A stretch of DNA of 26,024 nt from Flavobacteriales bacterium (GCA_016713865.1 JADJOG010000052.1:1-26024); one strand, 5' to 3'; shown: positions 1 to 10,159, counted from the first letter of the stretch. The notes: generated by a model from the sequence alone, not told the origin. A program made the numbers and translations.

Positions 1-570
1 GAACATGTCTTCGACACCCTTGCCAGTCGAGCTGATCTCCTTCACTGTTTCCCCTGCCGAAGACGGAACGGCCTTGGTGCAATGGGCCACCGCCTCGGAG
101 AACAACAGCGCGAGCTTCACCGTTGAGCGCGCGAGTGATCCCAGCTCCTGGACGGCAGTGACCACCGTGGATGCCGTGGGCAACAGTCAGACCCTGTCGC
201 AGTACGAGGTCACGGACCATAATCCCCATTACGGAATCAGCTACTACCGACTCCGGCAGACCGATACGGATGGGACGGTTACGGACTATCCGATCGTGAC
301 GCTGTGGTTGGAAGGCGACGGCAGCGCTCCTCTCATCTTCCCCAACCCGAATCAGGGCGCGTTCACCATCCTGTTCAATGAGCCAGCCACTGGGACCCTA
401 TGGTCTCGCTTGGCCGATGCCAGTGGACGTAGTTGTCGACTCCGTGCGCTTGCAACTGAAGGTGGATCGGTGTGGTATTCTGCACCGCGCGACCTGCAAC
501 CCGGATTCTATGATCGCGGATGGTTCTCGACGCGGAGGTCTCCACGCAGCGTCTGTGTATCACGGACTGA
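1..570 (+). CDS. C-terminal end of a T9SS-sorted secreted protein (5' partial, frameshifted)
   Basis: This is the tail of a larger protein whose start lies outside the window. The visible part opens with PLPVELISFT, the usual lead-in to a T9SS type A sorting region, then a beta-sandwich stretch (ALVQWATASENNSASFTVER, YYRLRQTDTDG) and the sorting motif FPNPNQGAFTILF near base 340. In this family the domain directs export through the type IX secretion system and is cleaved during anchoring or release. The frame slips near base 400, where LADASGR should continue as VVVDSVRLQL, and again near base 510. The end then reads VLDAEVSTQRLCITD followed by TGA at 568-570. The N-terminal functional domain is not in the window, so the role of the whole protein is unknown. 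Confidence 0.85.
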
Positions 571-1014
571 AGCGATTGCCAATCTTCGTCGGAGGCACTG
601 AGGCTTCTTGATGGACGCGGTTCATGCGCTCGCTTGCGCCTGCCGAAGGGTCGCAGGCACCGCAACTATGTGGTGAACATGCCGCTAACAGTTCGATGAT
701 TTCAGAAGATGATCTGGACAAGATCAAGATGTAGATCTTGATGAAGCGGATCGTCGATGCAGGGTCGAGCAATAGAGCGACCCGGTGAGCTGATGAGCGA
801 GTGGATCCTGGACAGACCGGAAGTCGCTTGAAGGAGCGTCAGAGGAGTGAATAGCAGCTAGGGCGTCGTTTTGGTTATGCCGCCAAGACCCTGGTAGGGA
901 TTCCCTCCTCGCTTGACGAAGGTGGGAATCGCGGGAGCTGCGAACGCTCGTGGAGGTCCGAGCCCCATTGTTCACATCAGCAGCCCTTCTCCGATGTAGG
1001 GGAAAGCCAATCCG
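571..1014. other. Stretch without a recognisable gene
   Basis: All reading frames are broken by stops within short distances and none gives a family motif I recognise. A short inverted repeat, GCCTGC/GCAGGC, lies near 634-655, just after the upstream T9SS gene, but has no T-run, so a terminator role is only a guess. Given the indel density elsewhere, a short real gene could be hidden here. Confidence 0.5.
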
Positions 1015-2285
1015 ATGTCCATTGCCAAGAGCGCGCTGCTGCTATCCGCCACCGCCCTGATCTCCTGTTCGAGCACTCCGGGATCAACCGCTGCCAACGA
1101 TGCCGAAGCGCATGAGGAAGGCGGTGACGATCGACAACCCCGGTTCACGGAAGGCAAGGACTATATCAGGCTGGAGCGCGTGCGTTTCATGGACAACACC
1201 GGCTTCCAGCGTCCGGCCGAAGCGTTCAGCGTGTTGCTGCCCTGAGGGCTGGTCGCATGAAGGCGGTATCCATTGGAAAGGCCTGAACGAATGCCGTGCA
1301 GAGATGGTGACCTCTCGTTGGACAGCCAAATCACCGGACGGGGCTATTCGTTGCGGGGTTCTTCCGAACCATAGTTGGCCCTCGGCCAGCGATCCAAATG
1401 ATGCTGCAGATGATGCATATGCAGGCCGCACAAGAGGCTGTGAGGTGGGCACACCCATGGATGCCAACTCGTATTTGAGACAGGTCATGATGCTTTGGGG
1501 ACCTGGACGGTGCGACTGTGACCGAGGTCAAGGAGAACGTGGAGGTGGCGCGTGAACTGGAGCGCAAAGCGATGCAGAACAAGGCTGCTTTTGAGCAGTG
1601 GGGTGGACAGGCCCAGCTTTCCAGGTGCTATCGTTGCACGCTTGAAATGGGCAGACGGGACGGAGGGATCGCATTCTGTTCCATTGTCAACGTGGTGATG
1701 GTCAACATGGACATGTACACCGGGGCCATGCAGCAGAATAGCAACAGCACAGCGGCGGACCGGTCAATCATGCGATTCCCGGCGGCACGACGCGATGAAG
1801 CGGAGCGTGTCCTTGCGAGCATCCAGGGCAGCTATGCCACAGGACCCGCAGTAGGCCGAAGCGGTGAACGGATACCTGCTCCAAAGTGCGGAATGTGCAG
1901 GATCGGCCGCATCATCAGCGCATGGCGGCCTTGGAAGAGGCGAAGGCGGCCGACCGTCGTGGACATCAACAACGGATGAACGATCGCGGCAGCGGGTGCT
2001 GCGAACACCGCCCGCCATAACGAGCGCATGGGCGCCATGGATCAGCAGATGCGAACATGGGAGCAGCGGCAATCGTCGCAGGACCGCCAGCACACGCAGT
2101 TCATCAAGACGATCCGCGAGGTGGAGACCTGGAATGATGGGAGCAATGGCCGAGTGGAGTTGTCGAGCGGCTACAACCACGCGTGGAGCCGAGGCGATGG
2201 AAGCTATATCCTGAGCAACAGCCCCAACCGATCCAGCTCGGTGTTCCAGGACCAGCAGTGGAAGCCGATGACCATGGAGAAGTGA
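1015..2285 (+). CDS. Large lipoprotein of unknown function (frameshifted)
   Basis: The start MSIAKSALLLSATALISC is a lipoprotein signal peptide with lipobox ALISC, so the product is probably membrane-anchored. About 420 residues can be followed across at least six frame slips. A middle globular part contains GIHWKGLNECRAEMVTSRWT, then VTEVKENVEVARELERKAMQ and VVMVNMDMYTGAMQQNSNST. Next comes a charged Gln/Met/Arg-rich probable coiled coil (GAMDQQMRTWEQRQSSQDRQ). The end carries VELSSGYNHAWSRGDGSYIL and QWKPM before the stop. I recall similar NHAW...G.YILSDSPN C-termini in uncharacterised bacterial proteins, but cannot name a family. It stands alone, with about 140 bases to the next gene. No function is assigned. 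Confidence 0.75.
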
Positions 2286-2426
2286 GCGAGCGCTTGAATG
2301 GACTTATCGCTTCATCCGCAACTCTTCCTTTGAGCATGCTGTGAATGCGCGTAGCTAGCTTGCGCGTCGGGTAGCACGAGCAGCGCATGCGTTTCAAGGG
2401 CGTAGAGCGGGCCGCCGCCGAGCAGC

Positions 2427-3573
2427 ATGATCCCAGAACGTATCTCAGGCGCACACACAGCACTCTTGCGAAGTACTGGATCGGCAATTCGATCCCTTAT
2501 CGTGCTCTTTGCTGGGATTGCACCGATGGGTTCCAGCGCCCGTGATTACGTGGTGCCTGTGAACGACCTGGCAGGGTTCTTCGCCGCGCTGCCCAAGGAC
2601 GCCACTCGTGTCGTGTTCTCGGCGGCCGCGATTTACAAGTGCGAGAAGGACATCGTGCTGCCCGATGCGCAGCTGTTGGTGATTGATGGTGCCGGTGCCA
2701 AACTCATCCTCGGTCCCAAGAGCAATGGCTTCACGCGGTTGATCAAGGATCAGAAGGAGGCTCTGTCGCGCACGAGCAGCCGATACGCGATACGTGATTT
2801 CGCGGCTATTGAAGGCGGTCTCAAGGCTATCGATCTGAAGGCGACATTGGGCAGCGTGATCGAGAATGTGCGCTGCGTGGGCCAGTCGAAGCCGCGATCG
2901 ATCGCGCTTCGCCCTGATGACACGCGTGGCCAATGCTCGTGACCAATCCGAAGGGCCGCGGCATCGTGGTGCGCCAAGGCGATTGGCCCGGCGCGACCGA
3001 GCAACAGCCAGAGCAACCACACCGTGCTGGACCAATGCCGGGTGTATTGCGCGGCCACTACGACACCAAGCCTTCGCCGTGCTGCACTGCAATGGTGTGC
3101 GCATGCGTGATTGCATCAGCGAGGGGGCGCCCTGCGATGCGCGACCCTCTTCCTCAGCGCGGCCGTTGATGGCGATGAATCGAAGCGCGCGCAACACCGT
3201 GGTGAAGCAGTTCGCGCTATCGAACTTCCATGTGGAGCACAGCGCGCGCAAAGCGAGCATCTACGTGAACATGCCGCAGCGAGCGAGCATTGCGCTCGAA
3301 GGCGTGTATTGGAACGGATCCATGAAGGCACCCGTGATCGAGTACGTCAGCGGGCAGGTGAATCTTACGGATGCTGGCTGGTGGAGCGATGCTTTCGTTA
3401 TCGCCACGCGCATTGATGCTCCTCGGCTCAATATCGAACGCTGCCATTCATCGCTGAAGATCGAGCAGGTGACGGGCGGCGGCAAACGGGCTGGCGCGCT
3501 GCGGCTGCGCGATCACTCCTCAACGGCGGTGCTGAAGCTGACGCATGTGCGCATCGCGAAATCGAGCCATTAA
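2427..3573 (+). CDS. Secreted right-handed beta-helix-like protein (frameshifted)
   Basis: A protein of about 380 residues. The N-terminus has a hydrophobic stretch (AIRSLIVLFAGIAPMGSSA) consistent with a signal peptide. The mature part begins RDYVVPVNDLAGFFAALPKD, followed by VLPDAQLLVIDGAGAKLILG, which resembles the first coils of parallel beta-helix (pectate-lyase-like) proteins. Later sections are short repeated strands with Val/Asn ladders (VLDQCRVYCAATT, VLHCNGVRMRDCISEGA, FALSNFHVEHSARKASIYVN), again typical of a beta-helix. No catalytic residues could be assigned, so enzymatic activity is not claimed. Frame changes occur near 2890, 2940, 3060 and 3150. The last third is in one frame, to TAA at 3571-3573. 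The CPBP gene follows after 14 bases, so the two may be co-transcribed. Start ATG 2427 is the likeliest but not certain. Confidence 0.7.
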
Positions 3574-3587
3574 CGAATTGAACGGCC

Positions 3588-4524
3588 ATGGAGAAGCAAC
3601 GCATCATCCGATTCTCGGCGATCGCATACGGATACTCGTGGTTGGTTGCTGGCATCGGTTGGCTCATGGGAGTCACCACGGAAGCACTGATACCGTACAT
3701 GGTGCTCGCCGGACTGTGCATGCTGGGTCCGGCCATAGCGGCCATCATCATGCAGCGGAAGGTTGATCGCATGCCGTGGGCGGGGCTGGGCCTGCGGATA
3801 CAGGGCACTGATCTGCGCGTGCTTCTGCTTACAGCGGCCATGGGCATGCTCCTGGTACCGTTGTTTCTGCTCATTCAGCATGTATTGGGCGATCAATTTG
3901 GTATTGCTTCTTTCAGGCATTCGGCCGTATCGGATGAACGGCTTTCGACTGCTCTTGCTGAATTGAAGGGAGAGCTTTGGAGCAGGGAGAAGAGCGATCA
4001 ATCCGTGCTGCTTGGCTTGCCAGCCTGGGCGGTGCTCCTCATCATCCAATTCGCGGCACTTCTCTCTTCGTTCTCGTTGAATCTGATTTTCATGCTTGGT
4101 GAGGAGTTGGGCTGGCGCGGCTACTTGTATCAGATAACTCGGAACTGGAGCGGCATGCGGCGGATCGCGCTCACAGGCGTACTATGGGGCCTTTGGCACG
4201 CACCGCTCATCGCGATGGGGCACAACTATCCCGGCTATCCGATACGTCGGCATCGGCTTGATGGTGATCTTCTGCCTGTTGGCTGCATTGCTCTTCGACT
4301 GGACACGCGCCCGCAGCGGGAGCATCTGGTCATCGGCCATGCTGCATGGCTTGATCAACGGGACCGCGATCGGTTCCATGCTCTTCGCATGGGGTGGTCA
4401 CGCGCTCGTGGCGAGCATCGTAGGTGTTGGTGGTTTCATCACGATGGCGGTCTTCATCGTTATCATCATCGCCTTCGACCGCAGCTATCGTCACATGCTC
4501 TTCGCTGCTCAACCCGCGGATTGA
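3588..4524 (+). CDS. CPBP family intramembrane glutamic endopeptidase
   Basis: A multi-pass membrane protein of about 310 residues. The family core is present: EExxxR as GEELGWRGYLY around 4098-4130, the second motif as GVLWGLWHAPLIAMGH around 4177-4220, and a further conserved His in AMLHGLINGTAIG around 4337-4375. Known members (Rce1/CAAX protease relatives and bacteriocin-processing proteins) cut substrates within the membrane. The substrate here is unknown. Hydrophobic segments lie at residues about 8-28, 36-52, 80-104, 150-175 and after 4255. One frameshift near 4240 separates HNYPGYP from the following LMVIFCLLAALLFDW. Reading straight through it gives a false C-terminus running to 4808. 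With the shift corrected, the protein ends FAAQPAD at 4524. Its 3' end overlaps the convergent S4 gene by 16 bases. Confidence 0.88.
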
Positions 4525-4736
4525 GGCGCTACCTCGATCCGGTGGCCTTCGCATTCAACCACCTGTCCCGCGCGAATCTTGTTCGTCTTTCGCAGCTCAA
4601 CTTGACCATCGACCTTCACGAGGCCATCGGCAACCAGCTGCTTGCCTTGTCCGCCACTGTCGCAAACGCCCGCGAGTTTGAGCAATTGGTTCAGTTCGAT
4701 GTAGTCGCCGCGCAGCTCGATCACGATGGTGCTCAT
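4509..4736 (-). CDS. Small S4-domain RNA-binding protein (YbcJ-like)
   Basis: An intact 75-residue frame, one of the few genes in the window without an indel. It is essentially one S4 fold: IELNQLLKLAGVCDSGGQGK, then VADGLVKVDGQVELRKTNKI and AGQVVECEGHRIEV. This is the layout of the YbcJ/YaaA-type single-S4 proteins, which are expected to bind structured RNA, probably ribosomal. The exact role is not settled. Just upstream of the ATG on the minus strand is TTCCTTTG, one base off the Bacteroidota -7 element, so it may start from its own promoter, divergent from the small lipoprotein at 4846. The 3' end overlaps the end of the CPBP protease gene by 16 bases. Confidence 0.9.
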   Translation of the reverse strand: MSTIVIELRGDYIELNQLLKLAGVCDSGGQGKQLVADGLVKVDGQVELRKTNKIRAGQVVECEGHRIEVAPQSAG

Positions 4737-4817
4737 GCCGCAAAGGAAGTCCTGCCCGCTTCATCTCGATCGCTTCCCGGTTCGTCAGCGTTGATTGGGA
4801 TAGCCTGAAGGTGCCGA

Positions 4818-4825
4818 TAGGTTCG
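4818..4825 (+). promoter_or_regulatory. Possible -7 element (TAGGTTCG)
   Basis: TAGGTTCG matches TAnnTTTG with one mismatch and lies 21 bases before the ATG of the small lipoprotein at 4846. No convincing -33 TTG was found, so the call is tentative. Confidence 0.35.
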
Positions 4826-4845
4826 CTGCTCAGAACACATGCACC

Positions 4846-5058
4846 ATGAACATCGCGCTGAATCTGGTCCGCTTCCCGCTTCTTCGCTCAGTCTTCATCC
4901 TCTTCGTGCTTTCGGCTGTGCTGACCTCTTGCCGCCGCGATGGGGTGGAATCGCCCAGCAGCTCTTCGTCATCTGCGTTCGACGATCGCGGCGGACATGG
5001 AAATGATGATCGCCAGGCGATGATCATGGCAGCGGCCACAATTGGGAATGCTGTCTGA
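4846..5058 (+). CDS. Small lipoprotein, Ser/Asp-rich
   Basis: A 70-residue open frame. Residues 1-30 form a lipoprotein signal peptide (positively charged start, then SVFILFVLSAVLTSC with lipobox AVLTSC). The mature part is only about 40 residues and is low complexity: SPSSSSSSAFDDRGGHGNDD, then RQAMIMAAATIGNAV. It has no recognisable fold. A possible -7 element sits just upstream, which supports it being expressed. Its last 35 bases overlap the convergent GreA/GreB gene, so one of the two stops may be misplaced by an indel. The reality of the gene is likely because of the well-formed signal peptide; its function is unknown. Confidence 0.6.
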   Translation: MNIALNLVRFPLLRSVFILFVLSAVLTSCRRDGVESPSSSSSSAFDDRGGHGNDDRQAMIMAAATIGNAV

Positions 5059-5564
5059 TGGCGATCAATTCTAATTGTTGAATAGCATTGCCCAAGCGGA
5101 ATGCGACCTGCTCGCCCACGCTCTTGCCGATCAGTGTCCGCGCGATCGGCGCCGTGAAAGCGATGCGGCCTTCCTTCACATCGGCTTCATCGACCCCCAC
5201 GATGGTGAAGCTTCGCTCGATGCCTTGCTGCGGTCCTGCGGTCTGTTTGAAGCGTACCGTGCAACCGAAGCGGACATCGCTTTGCAACTGAATCGTTCGG
5301 CTCCACCACCTTGGCGGTTACTATGCGTTCCTGCAACAGTGCGAGGCAGCCATCGAGTTCGGCTATGGTGCGGCGCAGGTCATAGTCGGCGAGCGATGCA
5401 TCGCTGCGCGCCCCTCCTAAGGATCGCTCAAGCATGTCGCGTTCTTCGTGCAGGAGCCGCAGACCGCGTGGCGTCACATAATTGGGCACTCCATCGGGCA
5501 AGGGCGCGCGGCGGTATGAAAGGCGGCTCTTCTGGTCGTCCTCCTTCACGAATCCGCGGCTCAT
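5024..5564 (-). CDS. GreA/GreB family transcription elongation factor (frameshifted)
   Basis: About 178 residues in two frames. The N-terminal part (MSRGFVKEDDQ, PLPDGVPNYVTPRGLRLLHE, then a helical run to LLQERIVTAKVV) matches the Gre coiled-coil domain that enters the RNA polymerase secondary channel. After a frame slip near 5285 the C-terminal FKBP-like domain follows: SDVRFGCTVRFKQTAG, RSFTIVGVDEADVKEGRIAF and IARTLIGKSVGEQVAFRLG. Family members rescue backtracked polymerase by stimulating transcript cleavage. The PDGVPNYVTPRG lead-in looks more GreB-like than GreA-like, but I would not choose firmly. The gene starts 45 bases after the end of trxB on the same strand, so co-transcription is plausible. 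Confidence 0.85.
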
Positions 5565-5609
5565 GGGACTTGCTCTTGTACTTCTTGAGCTTGATCCCGC
5601 CTCATTCCT

Positions 5610-6562
5610 CTAGTGCTTCCCTTGCGCAGCCAGCCAGCGCTCGGCATCCAGTGCCGCCATGCAGCCGCTTCCCGCGCTGGTAACCGCTTGTCGGTACACC
5701 TTATCGGCGCAATCGCCTGCCACGAACACACCTGGCACTTTGGTGCTGGTGCGGTCGGCATCGTGCTTCAGGTAGCCTGAATCGTCCATGTCCAATTGGC
5801 CCTTGAAGATCTCGGTGGCCGGGGTATGGCCAATGGCGATGAATAGGCCCGTGACATCGAGTTTGCGCTCTTCGCCGGTTGCATTATTGATCGCGAGGAC
5901 GCCATCAACGGCATGCTCGCCCAGGACATCCTTCACTTCGGTATTGAAGAGCACCTCGATGTTGGGCGCGTTCTCCACGCGATGCACCATGGCCTTGCTG
6001 GCCTTGAAGTGGTCCTTGCGCACCAGCATGTACACCTTGGGACAGAGCTTGGCTAGGTACGTGGCCTCTTCGCACGCTGAGTCGCCAGCACCAACGAGCA
6101 CAACGTTCTGGCCGCGGCAGAAAAGCCATCGCACACCGCGCAAGCCGTAACGCCGCCACCGATGTCGCGTAGGCGGATCTCGTTGGGAAGCCCCAGCCAC
6201 TTGGCGCTGGCACCGGTGCTGATGATCGCCCGTGTCAGCGTGGATCTCCTCCTTTTCATCCACCCACACCTTGTGCACCGGACCGCTGAAATCAACCTTG
6301 GTCACCCAGCCGTTGCGGATGCGCGTCTCGAAGCGGAGGGCTTGTTGCTTCAGGTCCTCCATCATCTCAGGACCGGTGCGCCCCTTCGGGTAGCCGGGAT
6401 AGTTGTCCACCTCGGTGGTTTGCGTGAGCTGACCCGCCGGGCAATGGGCCTTCGATGCGTCAAAGGCTTCAGGTCGGCACGGGCGGCGTAAATGGCGGCG
6501 GAGTAACCAGCGGGGCCCGATCCGATAATCAGGCACTTGACGTGTTCGGGGGTGTTGCTCAT
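5610..6562 (-). CDS. trxB: Thioredoxin-disulfide reductase (frameshifted)
   Basis: This cytoplasmic flavoenzyme passes electrons from NADPH to thioredoxin. The order of motifs is complete: the FAD-binding CLIIGSGPAGYSAAIYAARA at the N-terminus; TEVDNYPGYPKGRTGPEMME; the redox-active CAVCDG (family form CxxC) at about 6131-6142; the NADPH-binding VVLVGAGDSACEEATYLAK; and the C-terminal GVFVAGDCADKVYRQAVTSA before the stop. Total length is about 317 residues, normal for the family. Frame slips lie near 6460, 6235, 6180 and 6125. The CAVC motif and the NADPH motif are in different frames but only about 20 bases apart in register, so the break is an indel and not decay. A TAGATTTG element 11 bases before the ATG is a likely promoter. 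greA/greB follows downstream. Confidence 0.93.
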
Positions 6563-6572
6563 AATGGGGCGG

Positions 6573-6580
6573 CAAATCTA
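6573..6580 (-). promoter_or_regulatory. Bacteroidota -7 element for trxB (TAGATTTG)
   Basis: On the minus strand TAGATTTG fits TAnnTTTG exactly and ends 11 bases before the trxB start codon. It sits in a GGGCGGC/GCCGCCC inverted repeat, so the same bases could also end the upstream DUF4249 transcript. No clear -33 TTG is seen. Confidence 0.5.
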
Positions 6581-6611
6581 GCCGCCCGCATCGGTGCCTT
6601 GGTGATCGGTA

Positions 6612-7559
6612 TCACGGCTGGCAAACCACCGTCCTGAATCGCGTGGCGTAGCCTACCCAGATACCCAGTCCGCCCTCGACATTGGTGCGCACATTCGAGG
6701 GGTTGCTGAAACATCGCCTTGCGACGACACGTTGCTGGCGAAGAGTCGAAGAAGCGGAACTCCCGGAGGCCGATGCTGGTGAATTTCACCGAAACGGTGT
6801 CGCCCACCTTGAAGAAGCCACGTTCCTCATTGATGTCGTCATCGGCTGAGCTGAAGGCCACGTTGCCACGGTTATAAGCGAAGTCGAAGGTGAGCCCGTT
6901 GACGTAGCGGTCCTCGAACACCGAGAACAGCGGCGCCAGATGGCGGCTGTCCTTGGGCCCGCCATCGGCCGCCTGGTTCACCCGTTGCGCGAACCAGCGG
7001 TAGGCATTGCCAATGGTGTCGGGATCGCTCAATCGGCCCCAGATGAAGCCGAGCGTATCGTCGTTGGGTCGCTGGTTGGCCAGCTTGAACCAGGTGCTAT
7101 CGAGCGCTACACCATGAGGGATGGTGGTGGTGCTCGTGAGCGTCTTGCCTTCCGTTTCAACGCGCAGGCGATAGGTGCGGCCCTCGACACCCAGCAGGCT
7201 GTTGTCCAATTTGGTCCATGCGCAGATGTTCGCGGAACGAAGGATGTTGGCATCGATCCCGGTTTCTGCTGCCACCTCATCGATGAGCGAATCAGGGATC
7301 AGTTCACTGCAGAGGCGATCGAGCAAATGCACGGTAGTGCCATCGTCGATCGTGACCACAGCATCGCTGATGAAGGTCGCTGCGATGCTCGAGATGCTGG
7401 TGGGCGCGAAGTAGCTCTGGGTGCGCGTGAGGAAGATCAGCGGCGGCTGGCCGGTCTCAATGCTGCCCTCGACCACCACTTTGGGTTCTGACTGCGGGAG
7501 ATCGACCGTGATCTCCTTCTCGCAGCCAGCGAGCAGCGAAGGCAAGTGCTGCGGCCCAT
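6612..7559 (-). CDS. DUF4249 domain lipoprotein (TonB receptor partner, frameshifted)
   Basis: A predicted lipoprotein of about 315 residues. The N-terminus shows a lipobox (SLLAGC) followed by EKEITVDLPQSEPKVVVEGS, the normal opening of DUF4249. Then come IETGQPPLIFLTRTQSYF and VSDAVVTIDDGTTVHL-like strands, TYRLRVETEGKTLTSTTTIP, and a C-terminal section with FTSIGLREFRFFDS. After a frame slip near 6735 it ends NVRTNVEGGLGIWVGYATRF, the usual closing strand of the family, with TGA at 6612-6614. Genes of this type typically sit directly downstream of a TonB-dependent receptor, as here, and are thought to be surface or periplasmic partners in uptake of an unknown ligand. The start codon is unsure because an indel falls in the signal peptide. 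Confidence 0.85.
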
Positions 7560-9979
7560 GCAGCGCGCGGGATCGAACTTGAAGTTCCATGTGACAGAGG
7601 GTAGTATGGAGAACAGCGAGACCTGTTTGGCCACGATCTGGAAATCGCCCACGGCGGGATTGCCCGAGGGATCGAAGTAGATGTAGTAAGGGTTGCGGCG
7701 GTTGTAGGCGTTATACACACCGAAGGTCCAGCCGCTCACGAATCGTTTCTTCACTTGAGTGATAGCGCCCGTTACTGGGTCCTTCACCTCTTTGGTCTCA
7801 TTGCCATTGCGCGTAGCGCTCAGGTCGATGCGGTGGTAGGGCGCCATCCGATAGCCGTTGCGATCGGTGAAATCGCTCACGAGCTGGCCCTCGATGAAGT
7901 AGCGGTTCACAGGAATGGTGACGGCCTGGCCCGGTGGCGTAAGCGAAGGCCGCGCCATAGTTCCAGCGCTTGCTGCGCTCATGCCAGCTCACCACCGCTC
8001 AGGTCGTGGCGGCGGTCCCAACGGCTCAGGAATTCGCGGCCCTCTTGATGTCAAGGAACTGCCGCATGGTGCGGCTCCAGGTGTAGCCCACCCAGCCAGT
8101 CAGATTCCCGGTGCGCTTCTTCACGAAGAATTCGGCGCCGTAGCTGTATCCCTTGCCGAAAACGAGCTGGTTATCGTAGTTGGTATTGCCATTCTGCTGC
8201 GGCTGCGCGCCCTCGCCGTATTCGATCTGATTGCGCATGTCCTTGTAATAGCCCTCTACGCTGGCCTCGATCCATCGTCGAGGAAGTTGCGGAAGTAACC
8301 CGCGCTGTGTGCGAGCCGATCCGGCTTCACGCGCGTGCTGCTGGAGTATCAAACATCGGTGGGCAGCGAAGAGCTGCCGAAGCTGGCCAGATGCACGTAT
8401 TGCTGCGCACGGCTGAATGATGCTTTCACGCTGCTCTTGGGCCCCGTGGTGTAACGAAGGCTAGCCCGCGGCTCCAGGGCCATGAAGCTCGCGATGGGCT
8501 TTCCGGGCGCTATCTCCTCCTTGCCCACCGAATTGCCGCGCTCATCTATGATGGTAGTTCGTAAAGGCCCCACATGATCGAAACGTGAAAGTCGAAGGCC
8601 CACGTTCGCGCGCAATCGATCGGTGAAGTCGTATTCATCAAGCACGTACACGGCGCTCTCGTGCGCATACAGCTTCGGTGGCGTGTCGATATTGAAATCC
8701 ACATCGCCGCTGGCCACATCGACCGTGCTGGTGGTGTAAATGTGGTAGGTGTATTGAGCGCCGTATTTGAGGCGATGACGTGCCGTGGGGTAATGCCCGA
8801 GGTCGAATTTCAGCCCGTAGTCCTTGATCCCGCTGTACAGGCGGAATCGGAACTGGTCCCTGCTGCGCGGCGAATTGGAAGGTGTAGTCGCTGAAGGTGG
8901 CCGTGGTGTTCAGGAAGAGCTTGGGGCCGAACACGTGGTTCCACCGAGCGCTCACGGTCGTGTTGCCCCATGGGATCCTGAATTCGGTGCCATTCTCGCC
9001 TTGGCCCTTGAAGTTGAACACGTCGCGTCCGAAATAGCCGCTAAGGAATACACGGTCCTTGTCGCTGAAGGTGTAGTTGGCCTTCGCGTTCAGGTCGTAG
9101 AAGTAGTCCCCCGTTCCCGCGAATGCCGACTCCTTGTTGATGAAGGGCTTGGTGAGCACGTCGATATAAGTGCGCCTCCCGCTCACGATGAATGAGCTGC
9201 GGTCCTTCACGATGGGGCCTTCGAGGTGAGCCTCGCAGGAGATCAGGCCAATGCCGCCTTGGCCATGGAAGGCCTTGTCGTTGCCCTCCTTCCATATTGA
9301 TGTCGAGCACTGAGGAGATGCGGCCACCGTAGTTCGCGGGCATGCCGCCTTTGATCGGTTCGATGTTCTTCACCGCATCGGCATTGAACACGCTGAAGAA
9401 GCCGAAGAGATGGCTCGCGTTGTAAACGATGGCATTATCCAGCAGGATGAGGTTCTGGTCCGGCCCGCCGCCGCGCACATAAGCCCGCATTGCCCTCGCC
9501 ATTGCTCTGCACCCCCGGAAGGAACTGGATGGTCTTCAGGATATCCACCTCGCCGAGAGCGCGGGCAGGGTCTGCAGTTTCTGCACATCGAGGTCCACCG
9601 TTCCCATGCCGGGTATCCTCGGTGTTCGCCTTCCGCTCACCCACCACTTCGAACTCCTGCACCTGTATGGCTATCGGGCTTGCCACGATGTTGAACTTCA
9701 TATCGGCGCTGGCCTCTACCACCTGCACGTTGTCCTCATACCCGATGAAGCTCATCACCACGGTATGCTTGCCCGCTGGCACGTTCAGCACATAATAGCC
9801 GTAGGTGTTCGTGGCGCCTCCGCGCATGGTCTCCTTCACGTACACATTGGCGCCGATCAAGGCCTCGCCCGTGGCGGCATCCTTCCACTTAGCCGCTGAT
9901 GCGTGATTGTTCGTTGGGCCCACAGCGCGCCAGCAGCGCCGGAGAGCGCAAGAAGCGCCAAGCGTATAGTATGTGCCAT
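7560..9979 (-). CDS. TonB-dependent receptor with carboxypeptidase-like regulatory domain (frameshifted)
   Basis: An outer-membrane receptor of about 800 residues. The start MAHTIRLALLALSGAAGALW-AQ is a signal peptide. Next is the CarboxypepD_reg-like domain at about 9675-9900 (DAATGEALIGANVYVKET, NTYGYYVLNVPAGKHTVVMS, FIGYED). The plug domain is at about 9300-9560 (ILKTIQFLPGVQSNGEGNAG, NLILLDNAIVYNASHLFGFF, EPIKGGMPANYGGRISSVLD). The barrel then runs to 7560 with aromatic strands such as ANYTFSDKDRVFLSGYFGRD and FVSGWTFGVYNAYNRRNPYY, ending LPSVTWNFKFDPAR. At least eight frame slips are present. The true stop is hidden by an indel near 7575, so the end is approximate; read literally the frame runs on to 7437 inside the next gene. 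Such receptors import a ligand using energy from TonB. The DUF4249 partner follows directly. Confidence 0.9.
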
Positions 9980-9990
9980 CAGATGGGCGG

Positions 9991-10018
9991 CAAAACTATC
10001 GGCCATGCCGGGGGCCAA
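9991..10018 (-). promoter_or_regulatory. Bacteroidota promoter for the TonB receptor operon
   Basis: On the minus strand a -33 TTG (10016-10018), a 17-base spacer and TAGTTTTG (9991-9998) match TTG-N17-23-TAnnTTTG exactly. The element ends 12 bases before the receptor ATG at 9979. This is the best-formed promoter in the window. Confidence 0.7.
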
Positions 10019-10159
10019 GTGTTCCGTTGGTCAATGAATGCTGCCGCTTGTCAGGGCCATAAACGCTCTTCACCGGCATTTGTGCGAACCTGCCCGGACT
10101 ACCCAGGATCGGGTATTTTTTCTGCCTGATGCATGCCGCACTTTTGACCCCACCCTCCC

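Noticed and set aside
560..975. Minus-strand ORFs between the T9SS gene and the lipoprotein
   Set aside because: Composition and lack of motifs or a plausible start suggest chance frames.
2445..3260. 271-residue minus-strand ORF
   Set aside because: It lies opposite the beta-helix-like gene, is rich in Arg/Ala/Ser as expected for a GC-rich shadow frame, and has no motifs or signal peptide.
4240..4808. C-terminal extension of the CPBP protease frame
   Set aside because: The frame leaves the family sequence at a frameshift near 4240; the hydrophobic end continues in another frame to 4524.
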